A stretch of 64,000 nucleotides of DNA from Neofamilia massiliensis (lineage in GTDB: Bacteria > Bacillota > Clostridia > Tissierellales > Peptoniphilaceae), in NCBI RefSeq assembly GCF_001299475.1, contig NZ_CYUJ01000002.1, forward strand, positions 682,001 through 746,000, in the 5' to 3' direction. The translations under genes and the position numbers were made by a program. The notes below the pieces were generated by a model. It searched no databases. It was given only the letters and a program-made list of their open reading frames with translations, and was not told the origin of the DNA. Below, in pieces: positions 17,859 through 27,826 of the stretch (position 1 is its first letter; each line of letters starts with the position of its first letter).

Positions 17859-19724
17859 ATGGAGTTAAACTATCACTATGAAAGAGATATTTCTTATGAA
17901 GCCTATCTCTTTAACCAAGGAAAAAATTTTGAAGCCTATAAGTTTTTAGGGGCCCACAGAGAAAAAACTGGAGTGTCTTTTAGCCTTTGGGCACCAAGAG
18001 CAGCGGAAGTTTATTTAGTTGGAGACTTTAACAACTGGGAGGACACAAGTCTACCAATGCAGAGATTTGAAACTACTGGTATTTGGCAAATCGTCCTTGA
18101 AGGTGTTGAAGTTTTTGATGCCTACAAGTATAGGATTATAACAGAAGCAGGGGAAGTTTTATACAAGGCAGACCCCTTTGCTTTTCACGCTGAAGAAAGG
18201 CCTAAGACAGCTTCAAAATACTTTGATATTAATGGTTACAAGTGGACAGACAAAACCTGGCAAAAAAATAAAGAAAAGACCAACCTTTATAAGAGTCCAA
18301 TAAATATTTATGAAGTAAATCTTTTATCTTGGAGGAAAAATCCAGATGGCAGCCAGTACTCTTATGAAAAATTAAAAGATGAGCTAATAACCTATGTAAA
18401 AAAAATGGGCTACACTCACATAGAGCTAATGCCAATAATCGAACATCCCTATGATGGATCTTGGGGCTACCAAGGAACAGGTTACTTTGCTCCAACTTCT
18501 AGGTTTGGAACTCCCTTTGACTTTATGGACTTTGTAAATGCCTGCCACAAAAATAATATTGGCGTGATTATGGACTGGGTTCCAGTTCACTTTGCAGTTG
18601 ATGACTTTGGCTTGAGAAAATTTGACGGGACCTATCTTTACGAATCACTAGACCGAAGCAAGGCCAACAATGAAGCCTGGGGATCTTATAATTTTGATTT
18701 TACAAAAAACCAAGTCAGATCTTTTTTAATATCTTCAGCTATATTTTGGCAAGATTTTTATCACATTGACGGCCTAAGAGTTGATGCAGTTGCCTATATG
18801 ATTTATGAAGACTTTCCTCATCAACAAGATAACTTTAAGGTAGATGAGCCAGCTATAAGGTTTTTACAAGAACTAAATACTGAAGTTTTTAAAAGATTTC
18901 CTTACAGTCTAATGATAGCAGAAGAATCTTCTGCCTGGCCAAATGTTTCTAGACATGTAGACATTGGCGGCTTAGGTTTTAATTTTAAGTGGAACATGGG
19001 TTGGATGAATGACATTTTAGACTATATGGAAACAGACCCGATTTATAGAAAGGACATGCATAACCAACTAAGATTTTCCTTTACCTACCAGTACAGCGAA
19101 AATTATATTCTGCCATTTTCTCACGATGAAGTCGTCCACGGCAAAAAATCTCTTTTAGATAAAATGCCAGGTACCTATGAAGAAAAGTTTGCATCTTTGA
19201 GATTGCTTTTAGCCTATATGATTGGCCATCCTGGAAAGAAACTTTCCTTTATGGGTAATGAATTTGGACAATTTATAGAGTGGAATGAATGGAAGGAGTT
19301 GGATTGGTTTTTACTTGACTATGATAGCCACAAAGGCATTCAAGACTTTGTAAAAGACTTAAATAATTTTTATAAGGACAATTCGGAATTTTTCCAAGAA
19401 GACTTTGACCCTAAAGGCTTTGAGTGGGTAGAGCACGAAAACGCCAATGAAAGTATTTTAGTCTTCGATAGGATAAATACCAAGGGAGAAAAGATCACTT
19501 GTATTTATAATTTTACCCCAGTTGACAGGCCAGCTTATCCTATTGGAGTAGACTACCAAGGAACTTATAAGACTCTTCTTTCAACAGACAAGAAAAAATA
19601 CGGAGGAAAAACTCCAAGGGTCAAGACCTATAAGACAAAAGATGAAGCATTTAATGGACGAGATTACGGCATAAGAATTGATATACCAGGCCTAAGTGCC
19701 TTGTTTTTAAAGCATAAAAGCTAA
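17859..19724 (+). CDS. glgB: 1,4-alpha-glucan branching enzyme GlgB
   Basis: GlgB introduces alpha-1,6 branches into glycogen. The 621-residue GH13 enzyme has an N-terminal CBM48 ([19 protein letters not shown]). The catalytic barrel shows the nucleophile motif [10 protein letters not shown], the acid/base region IAEESSAWP, and the [11 protein letters not shown] motif. It starts after TAGGAGGAGG, seven bases from the ATG. First of the five-gene glycogen cluster, 11 bases after herA. Confidence 0.97.
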   Translation: MELNYHYERDISYEAYLFNQGKNFEAYKFLGAHREKTGVSFSLWAPRAAEVYLVGDFNNWEDTSLPMQRFETTGIWQIVLEGVEVFDAYKYRIITEAGEVLYKADPFAFHAEERPKTASKYFDINGYKWTDKTWQKNKEKTNLYKSPINIYEVNLLSWRKNPDGSQYSYEKLKDELITYVKKMGYTHIELMPIIEHPYDGSWGYQGTGYFAPTSRFGTPFDFMDFVNACHKNNIGVIMDWVPVHFAVDDFGLRKFDGTYLYESLDRSKANNEAWGSYNFDFTKNQVRSFLISSAIFWQDFYHIDGLRVDAVAYMIYEDFPHQQDNFKVDEPAIRFLQELNTEVFKRFPYSLMIAEESSAWPNVSRHVDIGGLGFNFKWNMGWMNDILDYMETDPIYRKDMHNQLRFSFTYQYSENYILPFSHDEVVHGKKSLLDKMPGTYEEKFASLRLLLAYMIGHPGKKLSFMGNEFGQFIEWNEWKELDWFLLDYDSHKGIQDFVKDLNNFYKDNSEFFQEDFDPKGFEWVEHENANESILVFDRINTKGEKITCIYNFTPVDRPAYPIGVDYQGTYKTLLSTDKKKYGGKTPRVKTYKTKDEAFNGRDYGIRIDIPGLSALFLKHKS

Positions 19725-19734
19725 AGGAGGAAAA

Positions 19735-20871
19735 ATGGGAAAAAAGAAAATGGTAGCCTTGTTATTAGCAGGTGGCCAAGGCTCAAGACTAAAATTACTT
19801 ACTAAGGACATTGCTAAACCTGCTGTAGCCTTTGGAGGCAAATACAGAATTATAGACTTCGCTCTTTCTAATGCAACTAATTCAGATATTTCTGACATTG
19901 CAATTCTAACCCAATACAAACCCTTTGAACTAAATTCCCACTTAGGCATAGGTGCTCCTTGGGACTTTGATACCAATGCTGGAGGACTGGTAAAACTTTC
20001 TCCTTTTGCTTCAGAAAGTGGCGGCAGGTGGTTTACTGGAACAGCCAATGCAATTTATGAAAATATAGACTCTATTGATTTAATGAATCCAGAATATGTA
20101 TTGATTTTATCTGGCGACCACATCTATAAGATGAATTATAAAAAAATGCTAAACTACCACATTGAAAACAAGTCTGACTGTACAATTGCAGCTATTGAAG
20201 TTCCAATGGACGAGGCATCTAGATTTGGGATTTTAAATACTGATGAAAACAATATGGTTTACGAATTTGAAGAAAAACCAGAGCATCCTAAAAACAATCA
20301 GGCTTCTATGGGAATTTATATTTTTAAATGGGACAAACTAAAAGAATATCTAATAGAAGACGAAAATGACAAAACTTCTGCAAATGACTTTGGAAAAAAT
20401 ATTATTCCAAAGATGTTAAAGGCAGGAGAAAGACTTTTTGCCTTTAACTTTAAAGGTTATTGGAAGGATGTTGGAACAGTTAGGTCTTATTGGGAATCTA
20501 ATTTAGACCTTTTAGACGAAGACAATAATCTAGATATTTTTGATAGGTCTTGGAGAATTTATACCAACAACTTAAATCTTCCGCCTCAATATATAGCTCC
20601 ATCAGCTTATGTAGACCAGGCCATGATTAATGAAGGCTGCTTTGTAGCAGGTAGGGTAGAAAACAGCGTATTATTTTCAAATGTCACCATTGAAGAAGGA
20701 GCCCAAGTAAAAAACTCAGTTCTTCTTTCCAATTCAGTAATAAAATCTGGTGCCAAGGTATACAATGCCATTATTATGGAAGATGTAATAATTGAAAAAG
20801 ACAGAATTGTAGGTAGTGAAAATGATGACTTGGTTCATCTTCTTTCACAAGACGAAGAAATTAGCGAATAG
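19735..20871 (+). CDS. glgC: Glucose-1-phosphate adenylyltransferase, catalytic subunit
   Basis: GlgC makes ADP-glucose, the glycogen precursor, from glucose-1-phosphate and ATP. The 378-residue protein has the nucleotidyltransferase signature [12 protein letters not shown] and the [15 protein letters not shown] motif. It also has LSGDHIYKM with the metal-binding Asp, FEEKPEHP with the sugar-phosphate Lys, and a C-terminal left-handed beta-helix. A strong AAAGGAGG site precedes it. The next gene is the paired GlgD subunit, as in Bacillus. Confidence 0.96.
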   Translation: MGKKKMVALLLAGGQGSRLKLLTKDIAKPAVAFGGKYRIIDFALSNATNSDISDIAILTQYKPFELNSHLGIGAPWDFDTNAGGLVKLSPFASESGGRWFTGTANAIYENIDSIDLMNPEYVLILSGDHIYKMNYKKMLNYHIENKSDCTIAAIEVPMDEASRFGILNTDENNMVYEFEEKPEHPKNNQASMGIYIFKWDKLKEYLIEDENDKTSANDFGKNIIPKMLKAGERLFAFNFKGYWKDVGTVRSYWESNLDLLDEDNNLDIFDRSWRIYTNNLNLPPQYIAPSAYVDQAMINEGCFVAGRVENSVLFSNVTIEEGAQVKNSVLLSNSVIKSGAKVYNAIIMEDVIIEKDRIVGSENDDLVHLLSQDEEISE

Positions 20872-20880
20872 GAGGCAGCT

Positions 20881-22005
20881 ATGGACAATTGTTTTGGTTT
20901 AATATCTTATAACAACAAAGATGGAGAATTTGCTTCTCTATGTAAAAGCAGACCATCCTATATGCTTCCCTATGGCAGCAGGTATAGGCTAGTAGATATA
21001 ATAATTTCTAATATGGTAAATAATGGCATTAGAAGTGTCGCCTTATATACAGGAGAAAAAATAAGGTCAACTATGGACCACCTATCTGATGGCAAACCTT
21101 GGTCTTTAAACTCAAGATTCCACGGTTTATTTCTCTATCCGCCTATTAGACAAAATAGTCTAATAGAAAGATTAGGAGACATTGCAGACTTTTATTCAAC
21201 CTTAAACTTTTTTAAAGTCTTAAGGGAAGAAAACGCCCTTATAGTAAAGTCAAATGTAGTATTTATGGAAGATCTTGACCAGGCCTATAATGAGTTTATT
21301 TCATCAGATTCAGATATAATGCTATTTTATGTTAGAAAAAATGATGAAAAAAAAGAATTTGTAAATACAAATAAACTCCACTTAGATGAAAATGGTTTTG
21401 TTACAAATATAGGAGTAAACTTAGGAACAGAAGATTCTTTCAATATGTTTGCTGAAGCTATGTTTATAAAAAAAGATGTTTTAGTTTCCCTAGTAAAAGA
21501 AACTGTTGAAAGGGGAAATGCAAATTCCCTAAAGGATGCAATTATTAAAAACAAAAACTCATTAAAAATAAACTCTTATGAACTAAATGAGCCTCTTGTT
21601 TTAATAAATGATATTAAATCATATTATGATGCAAATCTTCATCTTTTAGACAGGGAAAACTTTAATGATATGTTTATTAATAATGGCAAGGTAATGACAA
21701 AGACCAAGGACGAACCTTCAACTATTTATAAAAACAACCCAGAGGTTAAAAACTCACTAATTGCCAATGGTTGTATTATTGAAGGAGACGTAGAGTCTTC
21801 TATAGTCTTTAGAGGAGTAAAAATTGGCAAGGGTGCCATAGTTAAAAACTCAATAATTATGCAAAAATCAGAAATCCAAGAAGGCGCCGTTGTTATAAAT
21901 TCAATTATAGACAAATATGCAGTTATTGAAAAAGACGTAAGTTTAGTTGGTTCAACTAACCAACCTGCAATTATTGAAAAATATGGAAAAGTACAAAAGG
22001 AATAA
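20881..22005 (+). CDS. glgD: Glucose-1-phosphate adenylyltransferase, GlgD subunit
   Basis: GlgD is the regulatory partner of GlgC. The 374-residue protein is collinear with GlgC (SRYRLVDIIISNMVNNGI, then the beta-helix IVFRGVKIGKGA), but the N-terminal catalytic loop is lost: FGLISYNNKDG replaces the AGGxGxRL motif. The LSGDHI motif is also altered (VKSNVVFMEDL). That marks it as the non-catalytic subunit. It begins nine bases after glgC with a TAGGAGG site. Confidence 0.95.
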   Translation: MDNCFGLISYNNKDGEFASLCKSRPSYMLPYGSRYRLVDIIISNMVNNGIRSVALYTGEKIRSTMDHLSDGKPWSLNSRFHGLFLYPPIRQNSLIERLGDIADFYSTLNFFKVLREENALIVKSNVVFMEDLDQAYNEFISSDSDIMLFYVRKNDEKKEFVNTNKLHLDENGFVTNIGVNLGTEDSFNMFAEAMFIKKDVLVSLVKETVERGNANSLKDAIIKNKNSLKINSYELNEPLVLINDIKSYYDANLHLLDRENFNDMFINNGKVMTKTKDEPSTIYKNNPEVKNSLIANGCIIEGDVESSIVFRGVKIGKGAIVKNSIIMQKSEIQEGAVVINSIIDKYAVIEKDVSLVGSTNQPAIIEKYGKVQKE

Positions 22006-22008
22006 GCT

Positions 22009-23445
22009 ATGAATATTTTTTATATGACTTCTGAAGCCAGCCCCTTTATAAAAACAGGGGGGCTAGCTGATGTATCTGGCTCACTGCCAAAAGAATTTAA
22101 GAAAAAAGGCCATGAAATTTCTGTAGTCTTACCTCTTTATGGCCAAATTCCATTTGAATACAAAGAACAAATGGAATACTTAGGCTACTATTTTGTAGAC
22201 TTAGATTGGAGAAGGCAATATGCTGGAGTCTTTAAAATAAATTATGACGGAGTAAATTTTTATTTTATAGACAATGAATTTTACTTTAAAAGACAAAGCC
22301 TTTATGGCCAAGGAGACGATGGAGAAAGATTCATTTTTTATTCCAAGGCCTGTGTTCAACTTTTAAGATTCTTAGATGTTAAATTAGATATAGTTAATGC
22401 TAACGACTGGCATACTGGCCTAGTTCCTCTTTATATAAAAGACTTTGCCAGAGGCGATGACTTTTATTCTAAGATAAAAACAGCCTATACCATTCACAAC
22501 ATTAAGTACCAGGGAATTTTTCCTAAAGACATTATGTCTATAACAGGACTTTCTATGGATTATTACAATGAAGATGGCCTAAAATACTATGATGGAATAA
22601 ATATGATGAAGGCAGGAATTGTCTATTGTGACCTTTTAACTACTGTGTCAAAAACCTATGCCAATGAAATTACCTATCCATATTTCGGCGAAGGTCTTGA
22701 TGGCATAATTAGAAAAAATAAGCATAAGTTAGTAGGAATAATAAATGGCATCGACTATGACAAGTACAATCCAAAAAAAGATCCACTAATTCCTTATAAT
22801 TATTCTGCTGATGATCTGACAAGTAAGGCTAAAAATAAAACTGACATACAAAAACTTTTTAATCTGCCAGTAAATGAAAATATACCAATGTTTGCTATGG
22901 TAACAAGACTCGTTGATTTAAAGGGGATTGATCTTTTAGATTTTATTATATCTGAACTAATGGAAGAGGACATTCAACTGGTAATTTTAGGAACTGGAGA
23001 TAGAAGATACGAAGACATGCTAAGATTTTATGAAAGATGTTTTCCAAATAAATTAGCAGCGAGAATTTATTTTGACGAAGCTCAGTCTCATAAAATTTAT
23101 GCAGGGGCAGACTTTTATTTAATGCCATCTATTGCAGAACCTTGTGGAATTTCTCAACTTATAGCAATGAGGTATGGAACTTTACCAATAGTTAGAGAAA
23201 CTGGCGGTCTAAGAGATACAGTTGAACCTTATAACAAATACACAAAAGAAGGAACGGGTTTTTCATTTTCGAATATAAATGCCCACGAGCTTTTATTTAC
23301 AATTAAAGATGCCATTAATCTTTATAGAAACAAGGAAGACCTTGACACTCTTATAAAGTCAGCTATGACAAGAGATTTTTCCTGGGATGTTTCTTGTGAC
23401 GAATATTTAGAAAATTATAAGAAAGTTTTAAAAAATAAATTTTAA
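22009..23445 (+). CDS. glgA: Glycogen synthase (ADP-glucose type)
   Basis: GlgA transfers glucose from ADP-glucose onto glycogen. The 478-residue GT5 enzyme has the ADP-glucose loop FIKTGGLADVSGSLP at residues 13-27, ANDWHTGLVPLY, the TIHNIKYQG motif, and the C-terminal Rossmann domain with MPSIAEPCGISQLIAMRYG. Length is typical. It lies three bases after glgD. Confidence 0.97.
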   Translation: MNIFYMTSEASPFIKTGGLADVSGSLPKEFKKKGHEISVVLPLYGQIPFEYKEQMEYLGYYFVDLDWRRQYAGVFKINYDGVNFYFIDNEFYFKRQSLYGQGDDGERFIFYSKACVQLLRFLDVKLDIVNANDWHTGLVPLYIKDFARGDDFYSKIKTAYTIHNIKYQGIFPKDIMSITGLSMDYYNEDGLKYYDGINMMKAGIVYCDLLTTVSKTYANEITYPYFGEGLDGIIRKNKHKLVGIINGIDYDKYNPKKDPLIPYNYSADDLTSKAKNKTDIQKLFNLPVNENIPMFAMVTRLVDLKGIDLLDFIISELMEEDIQLVILGTGDRRYEDMLRFYERCFPNKLAARIYFDEAQSHKIYAGADFYLMPSIAEPCGISQLIAMRYGTLPIVRETGGLRDTVEPYNKYTKEGTGFSFSNINAHELLFTIKDAINLYRNKEDLDTLIKSAMTRDFSWDVSCDEYLENYKKVLKNKF

Positions 23446-23457
23446 GAGAAAGATAGT

Positions 23458-25389
23458 ATGATAGAAGAAGAATTATACAAGACTTATGTAGACTTAGACA
23501 CAAAACTTGGTCTAGACTATTCTAAAGACCAAGCGACTTTTAAGGTTTATGCACCTAGCTTAAAGTCCTTAGCCTTAAGAGTATTTAAATCAGATTCAGA
23601 TATTGTTGGAAAGACATATGAAATGGGAAAAGACCCTAGTGGAATTTTTTCTCTTAAACTAGAAGGAGATTATGACGGATTTTTCTATTCATATATTACA
23701 GATTCTTCTTTAGAAATTTCTGATCCTTATTCTATAGCCTCGATGATAAATTCAAAAAAATCAGCTATTGTAGATTTAGGAGACACAAATCCTGAGGGGT
23801 TTTTAGACCACAAAAAACCAGATACAAAAGCAGATGAAGCTATTATTTATGAACTTCACATAAAAGACTTTACCTATAATAAAAACTCTGGAGTAACAAA
23901 CAGAGGAAAGTATCTGGGACTTTTGGAAGAAAATACTAATTATGAAAATGAAAAAACAGGCTTAGATCATTTAGTTGACTTAGGTATAAGTCACGTTCAT
24001 CTCATGCCAGTCTATGATTTCTTAACAGTTGACGAAGACGAAGATAGCTTTTATAAAGACGACAACTACAATTGGGGCTATGACCCAAAGTTTTATAATG
24101 TTCCAGAAGGATCATTTTCTACAAGTCCAGTAGATCCAAAAAATCGAATAAGAGAACTAAAGTCATTAATTATGGCCCTTCACTCTAAGGGCTTAAAAGT
24201 AGTTGTCGATGTAGTTTACAACCACACTTATAGGGGAGAAAAATCCAACTTTCAAATGCTCTGCCCAAACTACTATTACAGAACTGACGACCAAGGAAGG
24301 TTAACTAACGGCTCAGGCTGTGGCAACGAATTTAGAACTGAAGCAAAAATGGCCAGAAAGTTTATTTTAGATTCAATAAAATTTTGGCTTGAAGAGTATA
24401 AGGTTGATGGCTTTAGATTTGATTTAATGGGCCTTATTGATATTGAGACAATGAAAGAAATATCTAGCCTAGCTAGGTCAATAGATCCAGATGTTTTACT
24501 TTATGGCGAGCCTTGGCTAGGGGGAGACTCTCCACTTCCATTAGAATTAAGAACTCTTAAAGGTAGCCAAAGATCCCAAGGATTTTCTTGTTTTAATGAC
24601 GATTTTAGAAATGCAGTTAAGGGAAGCAATAGAGGCTATGGAATAGGCTTTATAAGTGGAAAGTCAGAAGAGAAAATTTCTGTTGAAACGGGAATAACAG
24701 GCTCAATAGATTTTGATGCCAACCACAAAGGATTTGCCAACGAACCGAGAGAGTCAATAAATTATTTAAACTCCCACGATGATTTAATTTTATGGGACAA
24801 AATTGACCTAAGCCTAGGGTCTAGGTCTTTTGAAGATAAAAAAGATATTTACAAACTGGCAAATTCTATTTTATTTTTATCCTTTGGCCTACCTTTTATC
24901 CACGAAGGCAATGAATTTTTGCGAACAAAACAAGGAAGAGCCAATACCTATAAGGATCCTATTTCAATAAATCAAATTGACTGGGACTTAAAAGTAAAAA
25001 ACCAAGATGTCTATAAATTTTTTAAAGATCTAATTTCTCTTAGAAAAAGCCTTAAATTTTTTACAAGCTTTTCAGCTGCTGACATAAGAGAAAATTTAAT
25101 TTTTTTAGACCTTGGCCAATTGCCTACAATATCTTATGTAATTAGATATGGAGATAAATTTTATTTTATTTCCCATAACAGCGGCCAAGAATCCCAAACT
25201 ATTAACACAGAAGAACTTATAGAAACAATAAATGCTAAGTTTAAAGAAGAATTAAAAATGGAAAAGATTGACCTGAGAAGGATTTTCAATAAAAATGGAT
25301 CCACAAATGAAATTATTGAAGATACTAATAAGCTAAACATAAACCCTCTAGGAAGCGAGCTAATAATTATAGAAAAAAGATGTGATTAA
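23458..25389 (+). CDS. pulA: Type I pullulanase (glycogen/starch debranching)
   Basis: Type I pullulanase hydrolyses alpha-1,6 branches. The 643-residue protein has no signal peptide, so it should act in the cytoplasm on glycogen. It shows CBM48 (ATFKVYAPSLKSLALRVF) and the type I signature YNWGYDP. The GH13 catalytic motifs VVVDVVYNHTY, DGFRFDLMGL, LLYGEPW and NYLNSHDDLILWD are all present. It takes the debranching place in the cluster; no glycogen phosphorylase gene is seen here. The ribosome binding site is weak. Confidence 0.95.
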   Translation: MIEEELYKTYVDLDTKLGLDYSKDQATFKVYAPSLKSLALRVFKSDSDIVGKTYEMGKDPSGIFSLKLEGDYDGFFYSYITDSSLEISDPYSIASMINSKKSAIVDLGDTNPEGFLDHKKPDTKADEAIIYELHIKDFTYNKNSGVTNRGKYLGLLEENTNYENEKTGLDHLVDLGISHVHLMPVYDFLTVDEDEDSFYKDDNYNWGYDPKFYNVPEGSFSTSPVDPKNRIRELKSLIMALHSKGLKVVVDVVYNHTYRGEKSNFQMLCPNYYYRTDDQGRLTNGSGCGNEFRTEAKMARKFILDSIKFWLEEYKVDGFRFDLMGLIDIETMKEISSLARSIDPDVLLYGEPWLGGDSPLPLELRTLKGSQRSQGFSCFNDDFRNAVKGSNRGYGIGFISGKSEEKISVETGITGSIDFDANHKGFANEPRESINYLNSHDDLILWDKIDLSLGSRSFEDKKDIYKLANSILFLSFGLPFIHEGNEFLRTKQGRANTYKDPISINQIDWDLKVKNQDVYKFFKDLISLRKSLKFFTSFSAADIRENLIFLDLGQLPTISYVIRYGDKFYFISHNSGQESQTINTEELIETINAKFKEELKMEKIDLRRIFNKNGSTNEIIEDTNKLNINPLGSELIIIEKRCD

Positions 25390-25392
25390 AGT

Positions 25393-26700
25393 ATGAAGTT
25401 AGATGTCTCACTAAAGCAAAGTCAAAAACTTGCAATGACAACTGAATTAAGACAATCTATAGAGATTCTACAATTTAACATACAAGAACTTCAGGAGTTT
25501 TTATCTAATCTAGCCTTGGAAAATCCAACCATGGACCTTGAAATAAAAAGAAATAGTATAGAAGACTATTCCTATAAAAAATCAAGAAAAAGCCAAGACG
25601 AAGACGAAGATTATTTTTTTGAAAAATATATATCTCAAGAAGAGACCTTGTTTGATTACTTGTATGAGCAGCTTTTATCCTTGAAATTAAATAAAACAGA
25701 GAGACAAATAGGAAGATTGCTTTTAGAAAATATTGACGACAAGGGCTATATAATAATTGACCTCTATGAATTTTCTAATAGATACAAGTTTTCCTTTAGT
25801 TCAGTTTTAAAGGTTTTAAATCTCATGAAAGATTTCTTACCTGTAGGTATATGTGCATCTAGCTTAGAAGAATGTCTTTTAAAACAAGCCCAAGCCAAGG
25901 GCCTATCAAAATTAACTCAGGCTCTTATAAATTGGAATCTTGTAGACCTGGCAGAAAATAGAGTTGGACTTTTAGCTGGCAAATATGGAGTTGAAAACGA
26001 AGAAATACAAAAGTCTTTTGACGAAATTAAAAAATTAAATCCAAAACCTGGTAGCTTTTTAAATAGAGACCCAAAACCTACAAAGTTCATTATCCCCGAT
26101 GTGATTTTAGAATTTGAAGGCGAGGAAATAAAATTATATTTAAATGAAGAAAATAAAATTTCTATTGCTAGAAACCAAGACTATTTAAATATGTTTAAAG
26201 CAGACGTTGATTTAGAGACTAGAACTTATCTTAAAGATAAATTTAAAGAGACCAATTGGATTATTAGATCTCTTAGACAAAGGGGAGAGACAATTTTAAA
26301 GGTAGCTGGAGCCCTTTGCCATATTCAGAAAGACTTTTTATTAAGTAAGGGTCCATTAAAGCCCTTGACTATGAAAGAATTAGCTAATAAACTAGACTTA
26401 CATGAGTCGACAATTTCTAGGACTTGTAATGGCAAATATATTCAAACTCCGAATAAAGTTATGGAGTTAAAAGAATTTTTTACAAGAGGGCTAACTAGCG
26501 ACCAAGGTCTAGTTTCAGCAAATGAATTAAAATTGTATATAAAAACTGCCATAAAAACAGAAGATAAAAGAAAACCTCTTTCTGACCAAAAGATTACAGA
26601 TGACCTAAATGCCTTAGGCTATAATATCTCTAGAAGAACTGTACAAAAGTACCGTGATGAAATGGGAATCTTGTCGTCAACGAAGAGAAAAAGGTTTTAA
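25393..26700 (+). CDS. rpoN: RNA polymerase sigma-54 factor
   Basis: Sigma-54 directs transcription from -24/-12 promoters and needs an enhancer-binding ATPase. The 435-residue protein has region I (KLAMTTELRQSIEILQFN), the core-binding domain, a helix-turn-helix (LHESTISRTCNGKYIQTP), and the RpoN box near the C-terminus (SRRTVQKYRDEMGI). It begins three bases after pulA and lies before gapA. In Listeria the same gene (sigL) precedes cggR-gap-pgk-tpi-pgm-eno. No enhancer-binding protein is in the window. Confidence 0.96.
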   Translation: MKLDVSLKQSQKLAMTTELRQSIEILQFNIQELQEFLSNLALENPTMDLEIKRNSIEDYSYKKSRKSQDEDEDYFFEKYISQEETLFDYLYEQLLSLKLNKTERQIGRLLLENIDDKGYIIIDLYEFSNRYKFSFSSVLKVLNLMKDFLPVGICASSLEECLLKQAQAKGLSKLTQALINWNLVDLAENRVGLLAGKYGVENEEIQKSFDEIKKLNPKPGSFLNRDPKPTKFIIPDVILEFEGEEIKLYLNEENKISIARNQDYLNMFKADVDLETRTYLKDKFKETNWIIRSLRQRGETILKVAGALCHIQKDFLLSKGPLKPLTMKELANKLDLHESTISRTCNGKYIQTPNKVMELKEFFTRGLTSDQGLVSANELKLYIKTAIKTEDKRKPLSDQKITDDLNALGYNISRRTVQKYRDEMGILSSTKRKRF

Positions 26701-26767
26701 TGATAAAGTTTATTAAAATTGGGTATAAAAACCCTAGGAAAATTTGATATGAGGAGGAAATAAAATT

Positions 26768-27775
26768 ATGTCTATTAAAGTTGGTATTAACGGATTTGGA
26801 AGAATAGGAAGAGATGTAACAAGAGGATTTTTTGAAGGCGGCAGAGAAGGCCTTGAAGTAGTTGCAATTAACGCAACTGGCCCATACGAAACTTTTGCCC
26901 ATCTTTTTAAATATGACACTCCATACGGAAGATTTGATGGAGAAGTTGAAGCTTATGAAGAAGGTCTAATAATTAACGGCAAAAAAGTTAAATTCACTGA
27001 CCACAGAGACCCAGCAGAAATTCCATGGAAGGACTTAGGAGTTGATTTAGTAATTGACTCAACAGGCGCCTTTAGAAACATGGAAGGTCTAAAGAAGCAC
27101 CTTGATGCAGGAGCAAAAAAAGTAATTTTAACAGCACCTGGCAAAGACGTAGACAACACAATTGTTATGGGAGTTAACGAAGAAACTTATGACCCAGAAA
27201 AGCACAATATTATTTCTAATGCTTCTTGTACAACAAACTGCCTAGCACCTATTACTAAGGTTATCTTAGAAAACTTTGGCATTGAAAGAGGTTTAATGAC
27301 TACAATCCACGCCTACACCAATGATCAAAACATTATGGACAACAAACACAAGGACCTTAGAAGGGCAAGGGCAGCAGCTCAAAATATTATCCCAACAACA
27401 ACTGGAGCAGCCAAGGCAGTTGGCCTAGTTATTCCAGAAGTAAATGGCAAATTAACAGGTTTTGCTGTTAGAGTTCCAGTTATAACTGGTTCCCTAGTAG
27501 ATGTAACCTTTGAAATCTCAAAAGACGCAAGTGTTGAAGAAATTAACAAAGCAATGAAAAATGCAGCAGAAAATGAATTGAAGGGAATTTTAGAATATAC
27601 AGAAGAACCTTTAGTTTCTACTGACATTATTAAAAATTACAACTCTTCAATTTTTGACTCTAGCCTAACTTTAGTAAAAGATAGAATGGTTAAGCTAGTA
27701 GCTTGGTATGATAATGAATGGGGATACTCACAAAGAGTTTTAGACCTAGCAAAACTTGTTGCGGACAAAATGTAA
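26768..27775 (+). CDS. gapA: Glyceraldehyde-3-phosphate dehydrogenase, type I
   Basis: The enzyme oxidises glyceraldehyde-3-phosphate with NAD and phosphate. The 335-residue protein has the Rossmann start VGINGFGRIGRDV and the active-site SNASCTTNCLAP with the catalytic Cys. It also has the catalytic His segment (TTIHAYTNDQ) and WYDNEWGYSQRV near the end. Strong ATGAGGAGG site. It is followed by a hairpin that partly separates it from pgk. Confidence 0.97.
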   Translation: MSIKVGINGFGRIGRDVTRGFFEGGREGLEVVAINATGPYETFAHLFKYDTPYGRFDGEVEAYEEGLIINGKKVKFTDHRDPAEIPWKDLGVDLVIDSTGAFRNMEGLKKHLDAGAKKVILTAPGKDVDNTIVMGVNEETYDPEKHNIISNASCTTNCLAPITKVILENFGIERGLMTTIHAYTNDQNIMDNKHKDLRRARAAAQNIIPTTTGAAKAVGLVIPEVNGKLTGFAVRVPVITGSLVDVTFEISKDASVEEINKAMKNAAENELKGILEYTEEPLVSTDIIKNYNSSIFDSSLTLVKDRMVKLVAWYDNEWGYSQRVLDLAKLVADKM

Positions 27776-27782
27776 GTAATAA

Positions 27783-27816
27783 TGCTGTAGGATCTTAGAT
27801 TCTACAGCTTTTTTTT
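27783..27816 (+). terminator. Terminator/attenuator between gapA and pgk
   Basis: GCTGTAG (27784-27790) pairs with CTACAGC (27802-27808), and an inner ATCT/AGAT pair extends it. Eight T residues follow directly. pgk has no clear promoter after it, so the hairpin probably lets only part of the transcription through and raises gapA over the downstream genes. Confidence 0.85.
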
Positions 27817-27826
27817 GGAGGTTTAT

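Noticed and set aside
26721-26734. Operator or attenuator before gapA (GGGT-ATAAAA-ACCC)
   Set aside because: Only four base pairs per arm in AT-rich sequence, no T run and no clear promoter next to it.
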